The notes under the pieces are model-generated. The model was given only the letters and a program-made list of their open reading frames with translations. It was not told where the DNA came from and did no database searches. A program made the translations under genes and the position numbers. From contig NZ_BAGF01000027.1 in the NCBI RefSeq assembly GCF_000308755.1, positions 186,001-250,000 of the forward strand: a stretch of DNA of 64,000 nucleotides, in the 5' to 3' direction. Below, one piece after another: positions 18,537 to 28,777 of this stretch; the stretch's first letter is position 1; every line of letters begins with the position of its first letter. This DNA is from Nocardia pneumoniae NBRC 100136. Lineage in GTDB: Bacteria > Actinomycetota > Actinomycetes > Mycobacteriales > Mycobacteriaceae.

Positions 18537-20081
18537 ATGTCGACGGTGCGGAGTGGGCGCGGTGCGCTCGTGGTGGCGGTGCTGGCTTCGGTTGCTGTGC
18601 TCGGCGTGGGGTGCGCCGTCACCCGCACCGAAACGGGGCAGCCGATGCCGGCGCCGCCCGACGGTCTGGAGAAGTTCTACGGCCAGACCGTGCAGTGGGG
18701 CGACTGCACCGGATTCGGGGGACCGGACGACCGTCTGCCGCCCAACACCGAATGCGCGCGGATCACCGTTCCGGTGGACTACGGCGCGCCGGCCGGGCCG
18801 ACCGCGCAGATCGCGGTGTCCCGGGTCCGCGCGACCGGTCAGCGCATCGGTTCGCTGCTGATGAACCCGGGCGGGCCGGGGGAGTCGGGGCTCGGCATGT
18901 CGTCACTGGGCAACAAGACACCGTTGGCCGAGCGCTTCGACCGGGTCGGTTTCGACCCGCGCGGCGTCGGCTCCTCCACCCCCTCGATCGTCTGCCAGAC
19001 CGCGCAGGAGCAGGACGCCGAGCGCGCCGAGCCGGAGGAGGACTACTCGCCCGCGGGCATCGCCGACGCCGAGGCGGACAACCGCCGCTACGCCGACCGC
19101 TGCGCCGAGCGGACCGGCAAGGATTTCCTCGCCCATGTCGGCACCCGCGAGGTGGTGCAGGACCTCGACGTCATGCGCGCCGCGCTCGGCGACCCGAAGC
19201 TGAGCTACATCGGTTACTCCTACGGCACCAAGATCGGCTCGGCGTACGCGGAGAGGTTCCCGGACCGCGTGCGCGCCCTCGTGCTCGACGGCGCCATCGA
19301 TTCCTCGCAGGACCCGGTGCAGGAGTCGTTGCGGCAGGCGGCGGGCTTCCAGAAGGTGTTCGACGCCTACGCCGCCGACTGCGCCCAGCACCCGGACTGC
19401 CCGCTCGGCGCCGATCCGGCGCAGGCGGTGCGGCGGTTCCGCGAGTTGGTCGACCCGCTGTGGGACCGGCCCGCGCCGACCACCGACCCGCGCGGGCTGA
19501 CCTACGGCGACGCGCTCACCGGCGTGCGTCAAGCGCTCTACACCGACGAGCTGTGGAAGGCGCTGACCCTCGGATTGTCCGAACTGCGCGACGGGCGCGG
19601 CGACACGCTGCTGCTGCTGGCCGACCTGTACGACGGCCGCCGCGACGACGGCACCTACACCAACACCACCGACGCGTTCAACGCCATCCGCTGCGTGGAC
19701 GACCCGCGCGTCACCGACCGCGCCGTGGTGGGACGGCAGGACGCCGAATACCGCAAGGCGGCGCCGTTCCTGGACGACGGCCGCGGCACGGGCGCCGCGC
19801 CGCTGGAGCTGTGCACCGCCTGGCCGGTGCCGAACACCAGTGAGCCGCATCGGATTTCGGCGACCGGGCTGCCGAAGACCGTGGTCGTGTCCACCACCGA
19901 GGATCCGGCGACGCCGTACCAGGCCGGTGTCGACCTGGCCGACCAGCTGGGCGCCGCGCTGATCACCTACCGCGGCAACCGGCACACGGTGGCGCTGGCG
20001 GGCGGTGTGCCGTGTGTGGACGACGCGGTCATCGCCTACCTGACCGACCTGACCGAACCCGCGCGTGGACTCACCTGCTGA
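18537..20081 (+). CDS. Exported carboxylesterase/peptidase, CaeA (Rv2224c)-like
   Basis: A 514-residue lipoprotein serine hydrolase. The signal peptide ends in the lipobox VLGVGC (Cys near residue 26), so it is anchored outside the membrane. The alpha/beta core has the oxyanion motif [18 protein letters not shown], and the elbow GYSYG with Ser228. The acid and base appear to be Asp456 ([10 protein letters not shown]) and His483 ([10 protein letters not shown]) in a C-terminal TAP-like domain. M. tuberculosis keeps two such genes (Rv2223c and CaeA) between panB and glnA2; only one is present here. Known members are cell-wall esterases or peptidases. It is divergent from panB and followed by glnA2 after 165 bases. 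Confidence 0.93.
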   Translation: MSTVRSGRGALVVAVLASVAVLGVGCAVTRTETGQPMPAPPDGLEKFYGQTVQWGDCTGFGGPDDRLPPNTECARITVPVDYGAPAGPTAQIAVSRVRATGQRIGSLLMNPGGPGESGLGMSSLGNKTPLAERFDRVGFDPRGVGSSTPSIVCQTAQEQDAERAEPEEDYSPAGIADAEADNRRYADRCAERTGKDFLAHVGTREVVQDLDVMRAALGDPKLSYIGYSYGTKIGSAYAERFPDRVRALVLDGAIDSSQDPVQESLRQAAGFQKVFDAYAADCAQHPDCPLGADPAQAVRRFRELVDPLWDRPAPTTDPRGLTYGDALTGVRQALYTDELWKALTLGLSELRDGRGDTLLLLADLYDGRRDDGTYTNTTDAFNAIRCVDDPRVTDRAVVGRQDAEYRKAAPFLDDGRGTGAAPLELCTAWPVPNTSEPHRISATGLPKTVVVSTTEDPATPYQAGVDLADQLGAALITYRGNRHTVALAGGVPCVDDAVIAYLTDLTEPARGLTC

Positions 20082-20207
20082 GCTCGTCCGGATCGGTTGC
20101 TGAACGGTGACGCGGAGCGCCCCGAGTCGGAAAAAGCTCACAAAGCGGACGATCCGACGGTGCGGAGGGTGCCGAAAAAATCCTGCTCAGCAATCTTAAG
20201 CGTGTAT

Positions 20208-20223
20208 GTAACACAGATTTAAC
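20208..20223 (+). promoter_or_regulatory. Possible GlnR half-operator upstream of glnA2
   Basis: GTAAC-N6-TTAAC stands 23 bases before the glnA2 ATG. The first half matches the GlnR a-site (gTnAC), but the second departs from GAAAC, and no second pair follows. Weaker than the glnA1 operator. Confidence 0.35.
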
Positions 20224-20246
20224 GCCGGATGCTTACGCTCGCGGGC

Positions 20247-21587
20247 ATGGATCGCCAGAAGGAATTCGTGCTGCGGACGCTCGAAGAGCGGGACATCCGC
20301 TTCGTACGTCTCTGGTTCACCGACGTCTTGGGCTACCTGAAGTCCGTGGCGATCGCGCCCGCCGAGCTGGAAGGCGCCTTCGAAGAGGGTATCGGCTTCG
20401 ACGGCTCGGCCATCGAGGGCTTCGCCCGCGTCTCGGAGGCCGACATGGTCGCCCGGCCGGATCCGTCCACCTTCCAGGTGCTGCCGTGGGCCACCAGCAA
20501 GGGCCACCAGCACTCCGCGCGCATGTTCTGCGACATCACCATGCCCGACGGCTCGCCGTCCTGGGCCGACCCGCGCCACGTGCTGCGCCGCCAGCTCAAC
20601 AAGGCGGGCGATGTGGGTTTCAGCTGCTACGTGCACCCCGAGATCGAGTTCTTCCTGCTGGAGAACGGCCCGCACGACGGCACCCCGCCGATTCCGGCCG
20701 ACAGCGGCGGCTTCTTCGACCAGGCCGTGCACGATTCGGCGCCGAACTTCCGCCGCCACGCCATCGACGCGCTGGAGTCGATGGGCATCTCGGTGGAGTT
20801 CAGTCATCACGAAGGCGCTCCCGGCCAGCAGGAGATCGACCTGCGCTACGCCGACGCGCTGTCCATGGCCGACAACGTGATGACCTTCCGCTACCTGATC
20901 AAGGAAGTGGCCATCGACGAGGGCGTGCGCGCCACGTTCATGCCCAAGCCGTTCCCGCAGTACCCCGGCTCGGCGATGCACACGCACATGAGCCTGTTCG
21001 AGGGCGAGACGAACGCCTTCCACGACCCCGACGACCCGATCAACCTGTCGGAGACGGCTCGGGCGTTCATCGCGGGCATCCTCGAGCACGCCCCGGAGAT
21101 CAGCGCGGTCACCAACCAGTGGGTGAACTCCTACAAGCGCCTCATCCACGGCGGCGAGGCGCCGACCGCGGCCTCCTGGGGCCGGTCCAACCGCTCCGCC
21201 CTGGTGCGGGTGCCGATGTACACGCCGAACAAGGCGTCCTCGCGTCGCGTCGAGATCCGCAGCCCCGACTCCGCGTGCAACCCCTACCTGACCTTCGCCG
21301 TGCTGCTGGCGGCCGGTCTGCGGGGCATCGAGAAGGGCTACAACCTGCCGCCGGAGGCGGAGGACGACGTGTGGTCGCTGACCACCGCCGAGCGGCGCGC
21401 GATGGGCTTCCGCGAGCTGCCCGGCACGCTGGACGAGGCGTTGCAGGCGATGGAGCGCTCCGAGCTGGTCGCCGAGACGCTCGGCGAGCACGTGTTCGAC
21501 TTCTTCCTGCGCAACAAGCGCAGGGAGTGGGCGGACTACCGCAGCCAGGTCACCCCGTTCGAGCTGAAGGAATACCTGGGGTTGTAA
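20247..21587 (+). CDS. glnA2: Glutamine synthetase type I, GlnA2 paralogue
   Basis: A 446-residue GS-I of the alpha (non-adenylylated) type. The N-terminus MDRQKEFVLRTLEERD and overall length match M. tuberculosis GlnA2 as I remember it. Active-site elements are intact: DGSAIEGFARV, HPEIEFFLL with metal-binding glutamates, FMPKPFPQYPGSAMHTHMSL, and the SNRSALVRVP ATP site. At the position of the adenylylation loop it reads DVWSLTTAE, so the tyrosine used by GlnE is replaced by tryptophan. The ATG at 20247 is chosen because an upstream in-frame ATG (20229) lacks conservation. It is followed by glnE 57 bases on, so the pair is probably co-transcribed. The exact reaction may be gamma-glutamyl ligation to a compound other than ammonia, which remains open. 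Confidence 0.96.
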   Translation: MDRQKEFVLRTLEERDIRFVRLWFTDVLGYLKSVAIAPAELEGAFEEGIGFDGSAIEGFARVSEADMVARPDPSTFQVLPWATSKGHQHSARMFCDITMPDGSPSWADPRHVLRRQLNKAGDVGFSCYVHPEIEFFLLENGPHDGTPPIPADSGGFFDQAVHDSAPNFRRHAIDALESMGISVEFSHHEGAPGQQEIDLRYADALSMADNVMTFRYLIKEVAIDEGVRATFMPKPFPQYPGSAMHTHMSLFEGETNAFHDPDDPINLSETARAFIAGILEHAPEISAVTNQWVNSYKRLIHGGEAPTAASWGRSNRSALVRVPMYTPNKASSRRVEIRSPDSACNPYLTFAVLLAAGLRGIEKGYNLPPEAEDDVWSLTTAERRAMGFRELPGTLDEALQAMERSELVAETLGEHVFDFFLRNKRREWADYRSQVTPFELKEYLGL

Positions 21588-21643
21588 CCCCGGAATGACC
21601 TTCGGCGGCGTGCCCGCGGCCGCGGCCGGGTAATTTGAGAGCC

Positions 21644-24600
21644 ATGGTCCGGCCACCGTCTGCCCGCTCCGCTGTCCCCGGCGTCGGTCGGCTCGGATTG
21701 CTCGAGCCGTCCGCCGCCGCGTCGCTGCGCGAACTGGGCTGGGACAACGTCGAGAGTATTCCCGTGCTGTGGGCGCTGTCCCGCGCGCCGGACGCCGATC
21801 TCGCGTTGAACACGCTCATGCGGCTGCGCGAGAGCATCGGCGACGAGTGGGCCGCCGTCGATTCGGCGATTCGCACGGATACGTCGTTGCGTGGCAGGCT
21901 GTTCGCGTTGATCGGCTCGTCCAGCGCGTTGGGCGATCACCTGGTCGCCCGGCCGTCCATGTGGGAGAGCTTGCGCCGCAAGGACTTACCCGGTCGGGAC
22001 GAGGTGATCGCCGACCTGCTGGCCGTCGTCGAGGCGGAGCCGGAGCAGGGGCCCAACGCCGCGCCGATGCTGTACCGCGCCGGGATCTCGGGTCCGGATG
22101 TGGTGGCGTCGCTGCGCCAGCGCTACCGCGACCAGCTGATGCTGCTGGCCGCGCTGGACCTGGCGGCCACCGTGGAGAACGAGCCGGTGCTGCCGTATCA
22201 AGTCGTCGGCAGGCACCTCACCGACCTGGCCGACGCCGCCCTGACCGCGGCGCTGGCGGTCGCGGTGGCGCGGGTCTGCAAGGACGAGCCGGTGCCGGTG
22301 CGGCTGGCCGTCATCGCGATGGGCAAGTGCGGCGCGTGCGAGCTGAACTACGTCAGCGACGTCGACGTGGTGTTCGTCGCCGAGCCCGCCGACGCCACGG
22401 CCACGCGGCTGGCAGCCGAGCTGATGAGCGTCGCGAGTCAGGCGTTCTTCGAGGTCGACGCGGCGCTACGGCCGGAGGGCAAGGCCGGTGCCCTGGTGCG
22501 GACGCTGGACTCGCACATCGCCTACTACAAGCGCTGGGCGCGCACCTGGGAGTTCCAGGCGCTGCTGAAGAACCGCCCGGCCACCGGTGACCTCGCACTC
22601 GGCCAGCAGTACCGCGACGCGCTGATGCCGATGGTCTGGACCGCTTCCGAGCGGCCCGATTTCGTCGCCGACGTCCAGGCGATGCGGCGCAGGGTGGAGG
22701 ACCTGGTCCCCGCCGATCTGCGCGAACGCGAACTCAAACTCGGGCACGGCAGCCTGCGCGACGTCGAATTCGCCGTGCAGCTGCTGCAATTGGTGCACGG
22801 GCGGGTGGACGAGACGTTGCACGTGCAGGGCACCGTCGAGGCGTTGACCGCGCTCGCGGCAGGCGGGTACGTCGGCCGGGACGACGCGGCGAACCTCACC
22901 GCGTCGTATGAGTTCCTGCGGCTGCTCGAGCACCGGTTGCAACTGCAGCGGCTGCGTCGCACGCACACGTTGCCCGCCGCCGACGACGAGGAGGGGATGC
23001 GCTGGCTGGCGCGTGCCGCGCACATCCGCCCCGACGGCAGGCAGGACGCGGTGGGCGTGCTGACCAGCGAGATCCGGCGGAACGCGGTGCGGGTGCGGCG
23101 ATTGCACGCCAAACTGTTCTACCGCCCGCTGCTGGAATCGGTGGTGCGGCTGGAGCCGGACGCACTGCGGCTGAGCCCGGAAGCCGCCATCCGGCAGCTG
23201 GCCGCGCTGGGCTACGCGGCGCCGGAACACGCGCTCGGACACCTCAAGGCGCTCACCGGCGGAGTCTCCCGCAAGGGGCGCATCCAGGCACTGCTGCTGC
23301 CGACGCTGCTCGAATGGCTCAGCGACACACCGAATCCCGACGCGGGCCTGCTGGCCTACCGGCGAGTGTCGGAGGGCCTCGCCGACCAGATCTGGTTCCT
23401 GCGCGAGCTGCGCGACGAGGGGGCCATCGCGCAGCGGCTCATGATCGTGCTCGGCTCCTCGGAATACCTGCCGGACCTGCTGATCAACGCGCCCGAGACG
23501 ATCCGGATGTACGCCGACGGTCCCAGCGGTCCGCTGCTGCTGGGACCGCAGCCGGACGAGGTCGCGCGCGGCATCCTCACCGCGGCGGCCCGCTACGAGG
23601 ACCCCAAACGCGCTGTGGCCGCGGCCCGTTCGCTGCGCAGGCACGAATTGGCTCGGGTGGCGTCGGCCGACCTGCTCGGCATGCTGGACGTGCCGCAGGT
23701 GTGCCGGGCTCTGTCGTCGGTGTGGGTGGCCGTGCTGGAGGCGTCGCTGCGTGCGGTGATCCGGGCGGGCGAAGCGGAGATGGGTTGCCGTGCGCCCGCC
23801 GATATCGCGGTGATCGGTATGGGCAGGCTCGGTGGCATGGAACTCGGCTACGGCTCCGACGCCGACGTGCTGTTCGTCTGCGATCCGCGTCCGGGTGAAG
23901 ACGAGACCAAGGCCGTCAAGTGGGCGATCGGGGTGGCCGACCGGGTGCAGCAGTTGCTCGGGGCGCCGAGTACCGATCCGCCGCTGCTGGTCGACGCCGG
24001 GCTGCGCCCGGAGGGCCGCAACGGCGCGCTGGTGCGCACCCTGGCCGCGTACGCCGCCTACTACGAGCAGTGGGCGCAGCCGTGGGAGGTGCAGGCGCTG
24101 CTGCGCGCCCATCAGGTGGCGGGCGACCAGGAGCTCGGGGTGCGCTTCCTGCACGTCATCGACAAGGTGCGGTATCCGGAGGGCGGTGTGTCGGCCGACG
24201 CGGTGCGCGAGATCCGGCGGATCAAGGCCAGGGTCGACGCGGAGCGCCTGCCGCGCGGCGCGGACCCGGCCACCCACACCAAGCTGGGACGCGGTGGCCT
24301 GGCCGACATCGAATGGACGGTGCAGCTGATGCAGTTGCGGCACGCCCACGAGGTGCCGGGCCTGCACAACACCTCCACGCTGCAATCGCTGGACGTGATC
24401 GAGCAGACCGGACTGCTGGACGCCGACGACGTGGCGCTGCTGCGCGACGCCTGGCTGACCGCGACGAAGGCGCGCAACGCCTTGGTGCTGGTGCGCGGCA
24501 AGCCCACCGACCAGCTTCCCGGCCCGGGCCGCCTGCTCTCCGCCGTCGCGCGCGTGGCGGGCTGGCCCTCCGGCGACGGCAGCGAATTCCTCGACCACTA

Positions 24601-24655
24601 CATGCGCGTCACCCGGCGCGCCAAGGCCGTGGTCGAGCGCGTCTTCGGCGCCTGA
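21644..24655 (+). CDS. glnE: Bifunctional glutamine synthetase adenylyltransferase/deadenylase
   Basis: A 1003-residue enzyme that attaches AMP to, or removes it from, the regulatory tyrosine of GlnA1 according to nitrogen status. It has two nucleotidyltransferase halves, each followed by a helical domain. The N-terminal deadenylase site reads [16 protein letters not shown] with Asp239 and Asp241; the C-terminal adenylyltransferase site reads [16 protein letters not shown] with Asp739 and Asp741. The first has CGA where GGR or similar is usual, but its metal ligands are present. The ATG at 21644 is taken over an upstream TTG. It lies directly downstream of glnA2 on the same strand, an arrangement also found in mycobacteria. 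Confidence 0.96.
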   Translation: MVRPPSARSAVPGVGRLGLLEPSAAASLRELGWDNVESIPVLWALSRAPDADLALNTLMRLRESIGDEWAAVDSAIRTDTSLRGRLFALIGSSSALGDHLVARPSMWESLRRKDLPGRDEVIADLLAVVEAEPEQGPNAAPMLYRAGISGPDVVASLRQRYRDQLMLLAALDLAATVENEPVLPYQVVGRHLTDLADAALTAALAVAVARVCKDEPVPVRLAVIAMGKCGACELNYVSDVDVVFVAEPADATATRLAAELMSVASQAFFEVDAALRPEGKAGALVRTLDSHIAYYKRWARTWEFQALLKNRPATGDLALGQQYRDALMPMVWTASERPDFVADVQAMRRRVEDLVPADLRERELKLGHGSLRDVEFAVQLLQLVHGRVDETLHVQGTVEALTALAAGGYVGRDDAANLTASYEFLRLLEHRLQLQRLRRTHTLPAADDEEGMRWLARAAHIRPDGRQDAVGVLTSEIRRNAVRVRRLHAKLFYRPLLESVVRLEPDALRLSPEAAIRQLAALGYAAPEHALGHLKALTGGVSRKGRIQALLLPTLLEWLSDTPNPDAGLLAYRRVSEGLADQIWFLRELRDEGAIAQRLMIVLGSSEYLPDLLINAPETIRMYADGPSGPLLLGPQPDEVARGILTAAARYEDPKRAVAAARSLRRHELARVASADLLGMLDVPQVCRALSSVWVAVLEASLRAVIRAGEAEMGCRAPADIAVIGMGRLGGMELGYGSDADVLFVCDPRPGEDETKAVKWAIGVADRVQQLLGAPSTDPPLLVDAGLRPEGRNGALVRTLAAYAAYYEQWAQPWEVQALLRAHQVAGDQELGVRFLHVIDKVRYPEGGVSADAVREIRRIKARVDAERLPRGADPATHTKLGRGGLADIEWTVQLMQLRHAHEVPGLHNTSTLQSLDVIEQTGLLDADDVALLRDAWLTATKARNALVLVRGKPTDQLPGPGRLLSAVARVAGWPSGDGSEFLDHYMRVTRRAKAVVERVFGA

Positions 24656-24686
24656 CCCGGCGATCGGTGAACCAGCATTCGCCCTG

Positions 24687-25250
24687 TCATCGGAAGCGCA
24701 GAACCATTGTCATACTGGTGGTTCCGGCGCGATTGGTGATCTCCGAGCCCGCGACTTCGGTGAAGCCGAGGCGGGTGTAGAGACGGCGGGCGGGGTTTTC
24801 GGCTCGGACGCTGAGGCTGATGGCGGGGTATCGGGCTTCGGTGTCGGCGATGAGGCGGGCCAGCAGGGCGGTGCCGAGACCGGTACCGCGGGCGGCCGGT
24901 GCGACGGCGATCGCGAGTTCCGGGGTGGTGTCGTCGACGTAGCCGTAGCCGGGGTTCTCGCTGGTGAACAGCCGGATCCAGGCGGCGCCGTGCGGCAGGG
25001 TCGCGGTGCCGCCGACAACGCCGAGGTCGTCGCGGGCGCCCCAGCCGTCGACGTAGCGAGACAGGTCCGGGACGGTCCGGAGGGCATCGGGTGAGGTCAT
25101 GCCCTGTTCGGCGGCGTGCGACGCCTCGTACAGCATTGCCCAGAGGAATGGCTCGTCATCGCGGGTAGCGGGCCGTAGCAGCGGGGATGTCACGCCGTCG
25201 ACAGTAGCGGCGCTCCGAAGCGGCGACGAGCATCCATTTACGGCTGTCAT
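24687..25250 (-). CDS. GNAT-family N-acetyltransferase, last gene of a coupled operon
   Basis: A 187-residue acetyltransferase. The GNAT core begins at LLRPATRDDEPFLWAMLYEA, has the acetyl-CoA loop PAARGTGLGTALLARL and ends with the signature ENPARRLYTRLGF. The ATG at 25250 overlaps the transporter stop (ATGA), which favours this start; a GTG at 25193 would give 168 residues and still include the whole domain. With the CysK-like enzyme and the transporter upstream it may acetylate the amine product of that enzyme, for modification or self-protection. That role is inference from the operon only. Confidence 0.87.
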   Translation of the reverse strand: MTAVNGCSSPLRSAATVDGVTSPLLRPATRDDEPFLWAMLYEASHAAEQGMTSPDALRTVPDLSRYVDGWGARDDLGVVGGTATLPHGAAWIRLFTSENPGYGYVDDTTPELAIAVAPAARGTGLGTALLARLIADTEARYPAISLSVRAENPARRLYTRLGFTEVAGSEITNRAGTTSMTMVLRFR

Positions 25251-26554
25251 CGGCGTCCGGCGCCAGCCGGACGATTCCGGCGGGCGGTGTCGGCACCGGG
25301 CCGCGTTGGGTCCGCCTCAGAGGCAGCATTGCGTGCGCGTGCGGATCGGTCGAGTCCATGCAAGGCGAGGACGGCGATCGCGCCGATCAGCGCCAGCCCG
25401 ACCCATACAGCCCAGTCCGCTCCGGCGGCGCGAGCCGCCCCGATGACGGCGCCGGTGGCCAGGTTGCCGCCGAGAATGCCGACACCCACGACGGTGTTGT
25501 AGAACCCGTAGTGCGTCGCCACCAGCCTGTTTCCGGCCAGCGAGACGACGGTGTCCATCTCGAACGGGAACACCGCGGCAGTGCCGATCGCCAGAAGGGC
25601 GGCCGACACCAGCAGCGCCGCCGCGGCGGCGCCAGGGCCGAACCGCTGCGGACCCGCGATCACGGCGAGCGGCAAGAACGCGGTCGCGAGAATCCCCATG
25701 CCGACGACCAGGCTGCGCCCGCTGCCCCACCGCGCCTGCAACCATGCGGTGATGCGCAGCTGCCCTGCGACCGCGACGACTCCGGAGATCACGAATATGG
25801 CCGAAGTCAGCGTCTGCGATCGCGCACCCGCGATGTAGTCCGCTTGCAGCGGCAGTGCGAGATATACCTGGAACGACAACACATACGAGCCGATCATCGC
25901 CGCCGCGAACGCCACGAACCGCCGGTTGCGCACAATGGTGCGCCAATCCTGCAACACCGAGGTCTTTTCGGCGGGAGTCTCCGCGCGGCGGGTCGGCAAC
26001 GCGAACAGCTGCGCCACGGTCAAGATCGCGAACACCAGCGCGGCGGCACCGGCCGCGACCCGGAAGTCCAACGCCATCAAGGCGAGTCCCACCAGCGGTC
26101 CGGCCAGGATGCCTGCCTGGTAGAAGATGTTGAACAGTGCGAACGCCTCCACCCGGCGTGCACCGGCGTCTGCGGCGAGGTAGGCGCGGACCGCGGGATT
26201 GAACAGCGCGCCCGCGAAACCGGTTGCCGCCGAGGCGATCAGCAAGCCCGGCAGCGATGTGGCGAACACCAGCAGGACGAAGCCGCCGGTGCGCAGCAGA
26301 CATCCGGCCACGATCAGCGGCTTGTAGCCGAGCCGGTCGGCCAGGGTGCCGCCGACCAGGAACATGCCCTGCTGCGAGAAGTTCCGTACCCCCAGCACCA
26401 GCCCCACCGCCCAGGCGGCCAAACCCAGCGGGCCCGCGAGGTATCCGGCGAGATACGGCATCAGCATGTAGAAGCCGAGGTTGATGCCGAACTGGTTGAC
26501 CATCAGCAGGCGGGCGGGCAGATCGAAACCGCGAAACCTCCGCAGCGCACTCAC
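25247..26554 (-). CDS. Major facilitator superfamily transporter
   Basis: A 435-residue membrane protein with about 12 hydrophobic segments. The loop between helices 2 and 3 carries the MFS motif A as [13 protein letters not shown] near residue 68. The PRTs of efflux-type carriers ([22 protein letters not shown] in helix 1) suggest a drug or metabolite exporter of the DHA1 kind. The C-terminal 30 residues are basic, Arg/Pro-rich and cytoplasmic. The GTG at 26554 overlaps the stop of the CysK-like gene (GTGA), and the stop overlaps the next ATG, so three genes are translationally coupled. The likely cargo is the product of the upstream enzyme, which is unknown. Confidence 0.93.
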   Translation of the reverse strand: MSALRRFRGFDLPARLLMVNQFGINLGFYMLMPYLAGYLAGPLGLAAWAVGLVLGVRNFSQQGMFLVGGTLADRLGYKPLIVAGCLLRTGGFVLLVFATSLPGLLIASAATGFAGALFNPAVRAYLAADAGARRVEAFALFNIFYQAGILAGPLVGLALMALDFRVAAGAAALVFAILTVAQLFALPTRRAETPAEKTSVLQDWRTIVRNRRFVAFAAAMIGSYVLSFQVYLALPLQADYIAGARSQTLTSAIFVISGVVAVAGQLRITAWLQARWGSGRSLVVGMGILATAFLPLAVIAGPQRFGPGAAAAALLVSAALLAIGTAAVFPFEMDTVVSLAGNRLVATHYGFYNTVVGVGILGGNLATGAVIGAARAAGADWAVWVGLALIGAIAVLALHGLDRSARARNAASEADPTRPGADTARRNRPAGAGRR

Positions 26555-27666
26555 GACTGCGCCTCCACCATGGGCGTGAACTGTCGCGGGTCGATCACCG
26601 TGGCGCAGCGCGTCCACGAGGTCACCACCCGCTCGGCTGGATGTGCAAGAGTGTCGGGCTCGACCGGCGGGTCGGCGTCGAACAGGCCGTGCTCGACGCA
26701 GAAGGCGTCGTTGTAGACGGTGTCGAAGTAGCGGTGCGGACCGTCCGGGAACACCGCCGCGATCCGGGTGTCGGCGTCGAACACGCGCGCTGCCCACCCG
26801 GCGACCAGTGCGACCGCGCCGACGCTCCAGCCGCCGGTGGCGTACTGAGTGGCGGCCAGGGTGCGGCACGCCCACACCGCCTCCGCCGGTGCCACCCAGT
26901 GCACTTCGTCGAACGCGCCGTAGTCGACATTGCGTGGGTAGATGCTCGACCCGAGGCCACGCATCAACCGAGGACCCGCGGGCTGCCCGAAGATCGTGGA
27001 GGAGACGGTGTCCACCCCGATCAATTTCATCTCCGGGTTGAACCGGCGCAGTACCCGGGCGACCCCGGAGGAGTGACCGCCGGTGCCCACCGCGCACACC
27101 AGCACATCAACCCGGCCCAGCTGTTCGACGAGCTCCAGCGCCAGCGATTCGTAGCCGTCGACGTTGTCCGGATTGCCGTATTGGTCCGGGCACCACGCAT
27201 CCGCCTCCCGGTCCAGCAGCTCGGCCACTCGATCCCTTCGCGCCTGCTGCCAGCCGCCGACCGGGTGCGGCTCGGTCACCATGTCGACCCGAGCGCCGTA
27301 GGCGGTGAGCATGCGCGCGACGATGGGCTCCATACCGGGATCGGTCACCACGGTGACCGGGTGACGATGCACCATTCCCGCCAGTGTCAACCCCAAACCG
27401 AGTGTGCCACTGGTTGATTCGACAATCCGCGCGCCCGGCGCCAGGTCGCCGCGTTCCTCGGCGGCACGCACCATGTGCAGGGCGGGACGGTCCTTCATCC
27501 CGCCCGGATTGAACCCTTCGAGCTTGGCCCAGAAGCCGCGGCCCGCGGGCGCCAGCGGGGCGCCGATCCGCAGGACCGGGGTGTTGCCGACGAGTGTGTG
27601 CGGCTGCCGCGCCGCGATCGGAGTCGCGGGAGCATCGGCGGGCCTGTCAACCACAACGTTGTTCAT
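26551..27666 (-). CDS. PLP-dependent cysteine synthase-family enzyme
   Basis: A 371-residue fold-type II PLP enzyme related to O-acetylserine sulfhydrylase and cystathionine beta-synthase. VGNTPVLRI begins the domain, the Schiff-base lysine is Lys58 in [11 protein letters not shown], and the phosphate loop is GTGGHSSG. The substrate loop reads [11 protein letters not shown], where cysteine synthases usually have TSGNTG, so the acceptor or donor may differ. The C-terminal 50 residues form an extra segment. It is the first gene of a tightly coupled operon with an MFS carrier and a GNAT; AGGAAG precedes the ATG. It could make cysteine or a beta-substituted alanine. The operon context favours a specialised amino acid, by inference. 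Confidence 0.9.
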   Translation of the reverse strand: MNNVVVDRPADAPATPIAARQPHTLVGNTPVLRIGAPLAPAGRGFWAKLEGFNPGGMKDRPALHMVRAAEERGDLAPGARIVESTSGTLGLGLTLAGMVHRHPVTVVTDPGMEPIVARMLTAYGARVDMVTEPHPVGGWQQARRDRVAELLDREADAWCPDQYGNPDNVDGYESLALELVEQLGRVDVLVCAVGTGGHSSGVARVLRRFNPEMKLIGVDTVSSTIFGQPAGPRLMRGLGSSIYPRNVDYGAFDEVHWVAPAEAVWACRTLAATQYATGGWSVGAVALVAGWAARVFDADTRIAAVFPDGPHRYFDTVYNDAFCVEHGLFDADPPVEPDTLAHPAERVVTSWTRCATVIDPRQFTPMVEAQS

Positions 27667-27765
27667 TTTGTCGCTTCCTGTATCGGAACCGCCGCGCGGC
27701 GGTGAGGACGTGAGCAGGGCAGCGAACACCGGCCGAAGGAACCATTTCGGCCTGGCGCTGACCGG

Positions 27766-28188
27766 TCAGCGTCGAGCGATACAGAATCGCGTGAGAATGA
27801 CCCGGCCCCCCGAGGCCGCTACCGGCACCGGCGGGCCGCGGACGCCGCCGGTCGGCATGGCCGCGACGGCCACCGCCATGATCGCGGCCACGGCCACTGT
27901 CCACAACAGTTGCGATATCGCGGTGCTCCCGGCTCCGCCCGGCAGCACCGACTTCATGACGCAGTGCGTGATATGCGGGCCGCACGGGTGAGTGGCATCG
28001 TCGGCGAACGGGTGCGATGGACTGTGGATTGTCGAAGAGGTCGACCGATTCGCGGCTGATCCGGCCGAGGTGTGGTCGTGGCCGTTGTCGGCGATCGCGG
28101 CGCAGTCGATCATCAGCCCGACGAGCAGCACCGCGGCCAGCAGTGCCAGTATCGGGGCGCCGCGGCGCATTCGCTCGATGGACCTCAT
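27766..28188 (-). CDS. LpqS-like copper-associated membrane/exported protein
   Basis: A 140-residue protein with an N-terminal hydrophobic helix (ILALLAAVLLVGLMIDC) and another near residue 100 (LLWTVAVAAIMAVAV). Between them lies a His/Cys/Met-rich stretch: NGHDH, HSPSHPF, THPCGPHITHCVM. These residues could bind Cu(I) or Cu(II). The layout resembles mycobacterial LpqS, a member of the RicR copper regulon. The operator found 43 bases upstream supports this. The ATG at 28188 precedes the hydrophobic segment. A role in metal sequestration at the envelope is likely but unproven; the cysteine of the first helix may be a lipobox. Confidence 0.72.
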   Translation of the reverse strand: MRSIERMRRGAPILALLAAVLLVGLMIDCAAIADNGHDHTSAGSAANRSTSSTIHSPSHPFADDATHPCGPHITHCVMKSVLPGGAGSTAISQLLWTVAVAAIMAVAVAAMPTGGVRGPPVPVAASGGRVILTRFCIARR

Positions 28189-28230
28189 AACGCATCCGAC
28201 TGTAGCAACGAAGCCCGGACAAGTAAACTC

Positions 28231-28245
28231 TACCCCCGTAGGGTA
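28231..28245. promoter_or_regulatory. RicR/CsoR-type copper operator
   Basis: TACCC-N5-GGGTA, a perfect palindrome, 43 bases upstream of the LpqS-like ATG. It equals the motif described for the mycobacterial RicR copper repressor, so copper should derepress the gene. The N5 is CCGTA. Confidence 0.75.
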
Positions 28246-28777
28246 ATCGTTGCTCGCGCGACGCAGGGCTTGCCAGCAAGGCGCATGCCCTGGCGATGGT
28301 GCCCGGCAGGACAACGGCCAGCCGCCCGGCCCGGGCCGCCTGCGCTCTGTAACCGGTCCCTTGCGCTGCGGGCGCGTCGGTCGAACGCTTCGGTGCGCGC
28401 GGCGCCGTCTGTCTGCTCGGCCGTTCACCGCTGGTGTCGTCAGCGGTCCCAGTTTCTTTGGCTTGCGCGGACTTTCAAGGTACGCGATGCTGGAACGTTG
28501 GCCTACTGGCGGGAACGATGCGATGGTAGCCCACGCTTCTGCCTGTGCTGCTTCGGATCCATTGTCCAGGTGCGCGATGGCAGCGGGAGGTGCCGTGACG
28601 GTAGCGGTGAGGGGAATTCGGCGACCGCCGACCGGACCGGTCCGGGGTCGGCCACGTCCGCGGTGTCGCGGAGGCGGAGGTGATTGCATTGGCACACCAG
28701 GTCATCGCACAGTCGCGGAGATGAGCGGCGCGATCAACGCGTCTCGGACTTGTGCCGGGGCGAGAAGGGATTTCGCA
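28246..28777. other. 532 bases without a convincing gene
   Basis: Between the copper operator and the SUKH-4-like gene. Frames on both strands are open in places, but none has a plausible start with a ribosome-binding site or a recognisable product. Composition is mixed, with AT-richer patches near 28450-28560. It may hold a degraded gene or a long leader. Only GAGAAGGGA just before 28778 has a clear role. Confidence 0.4.
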
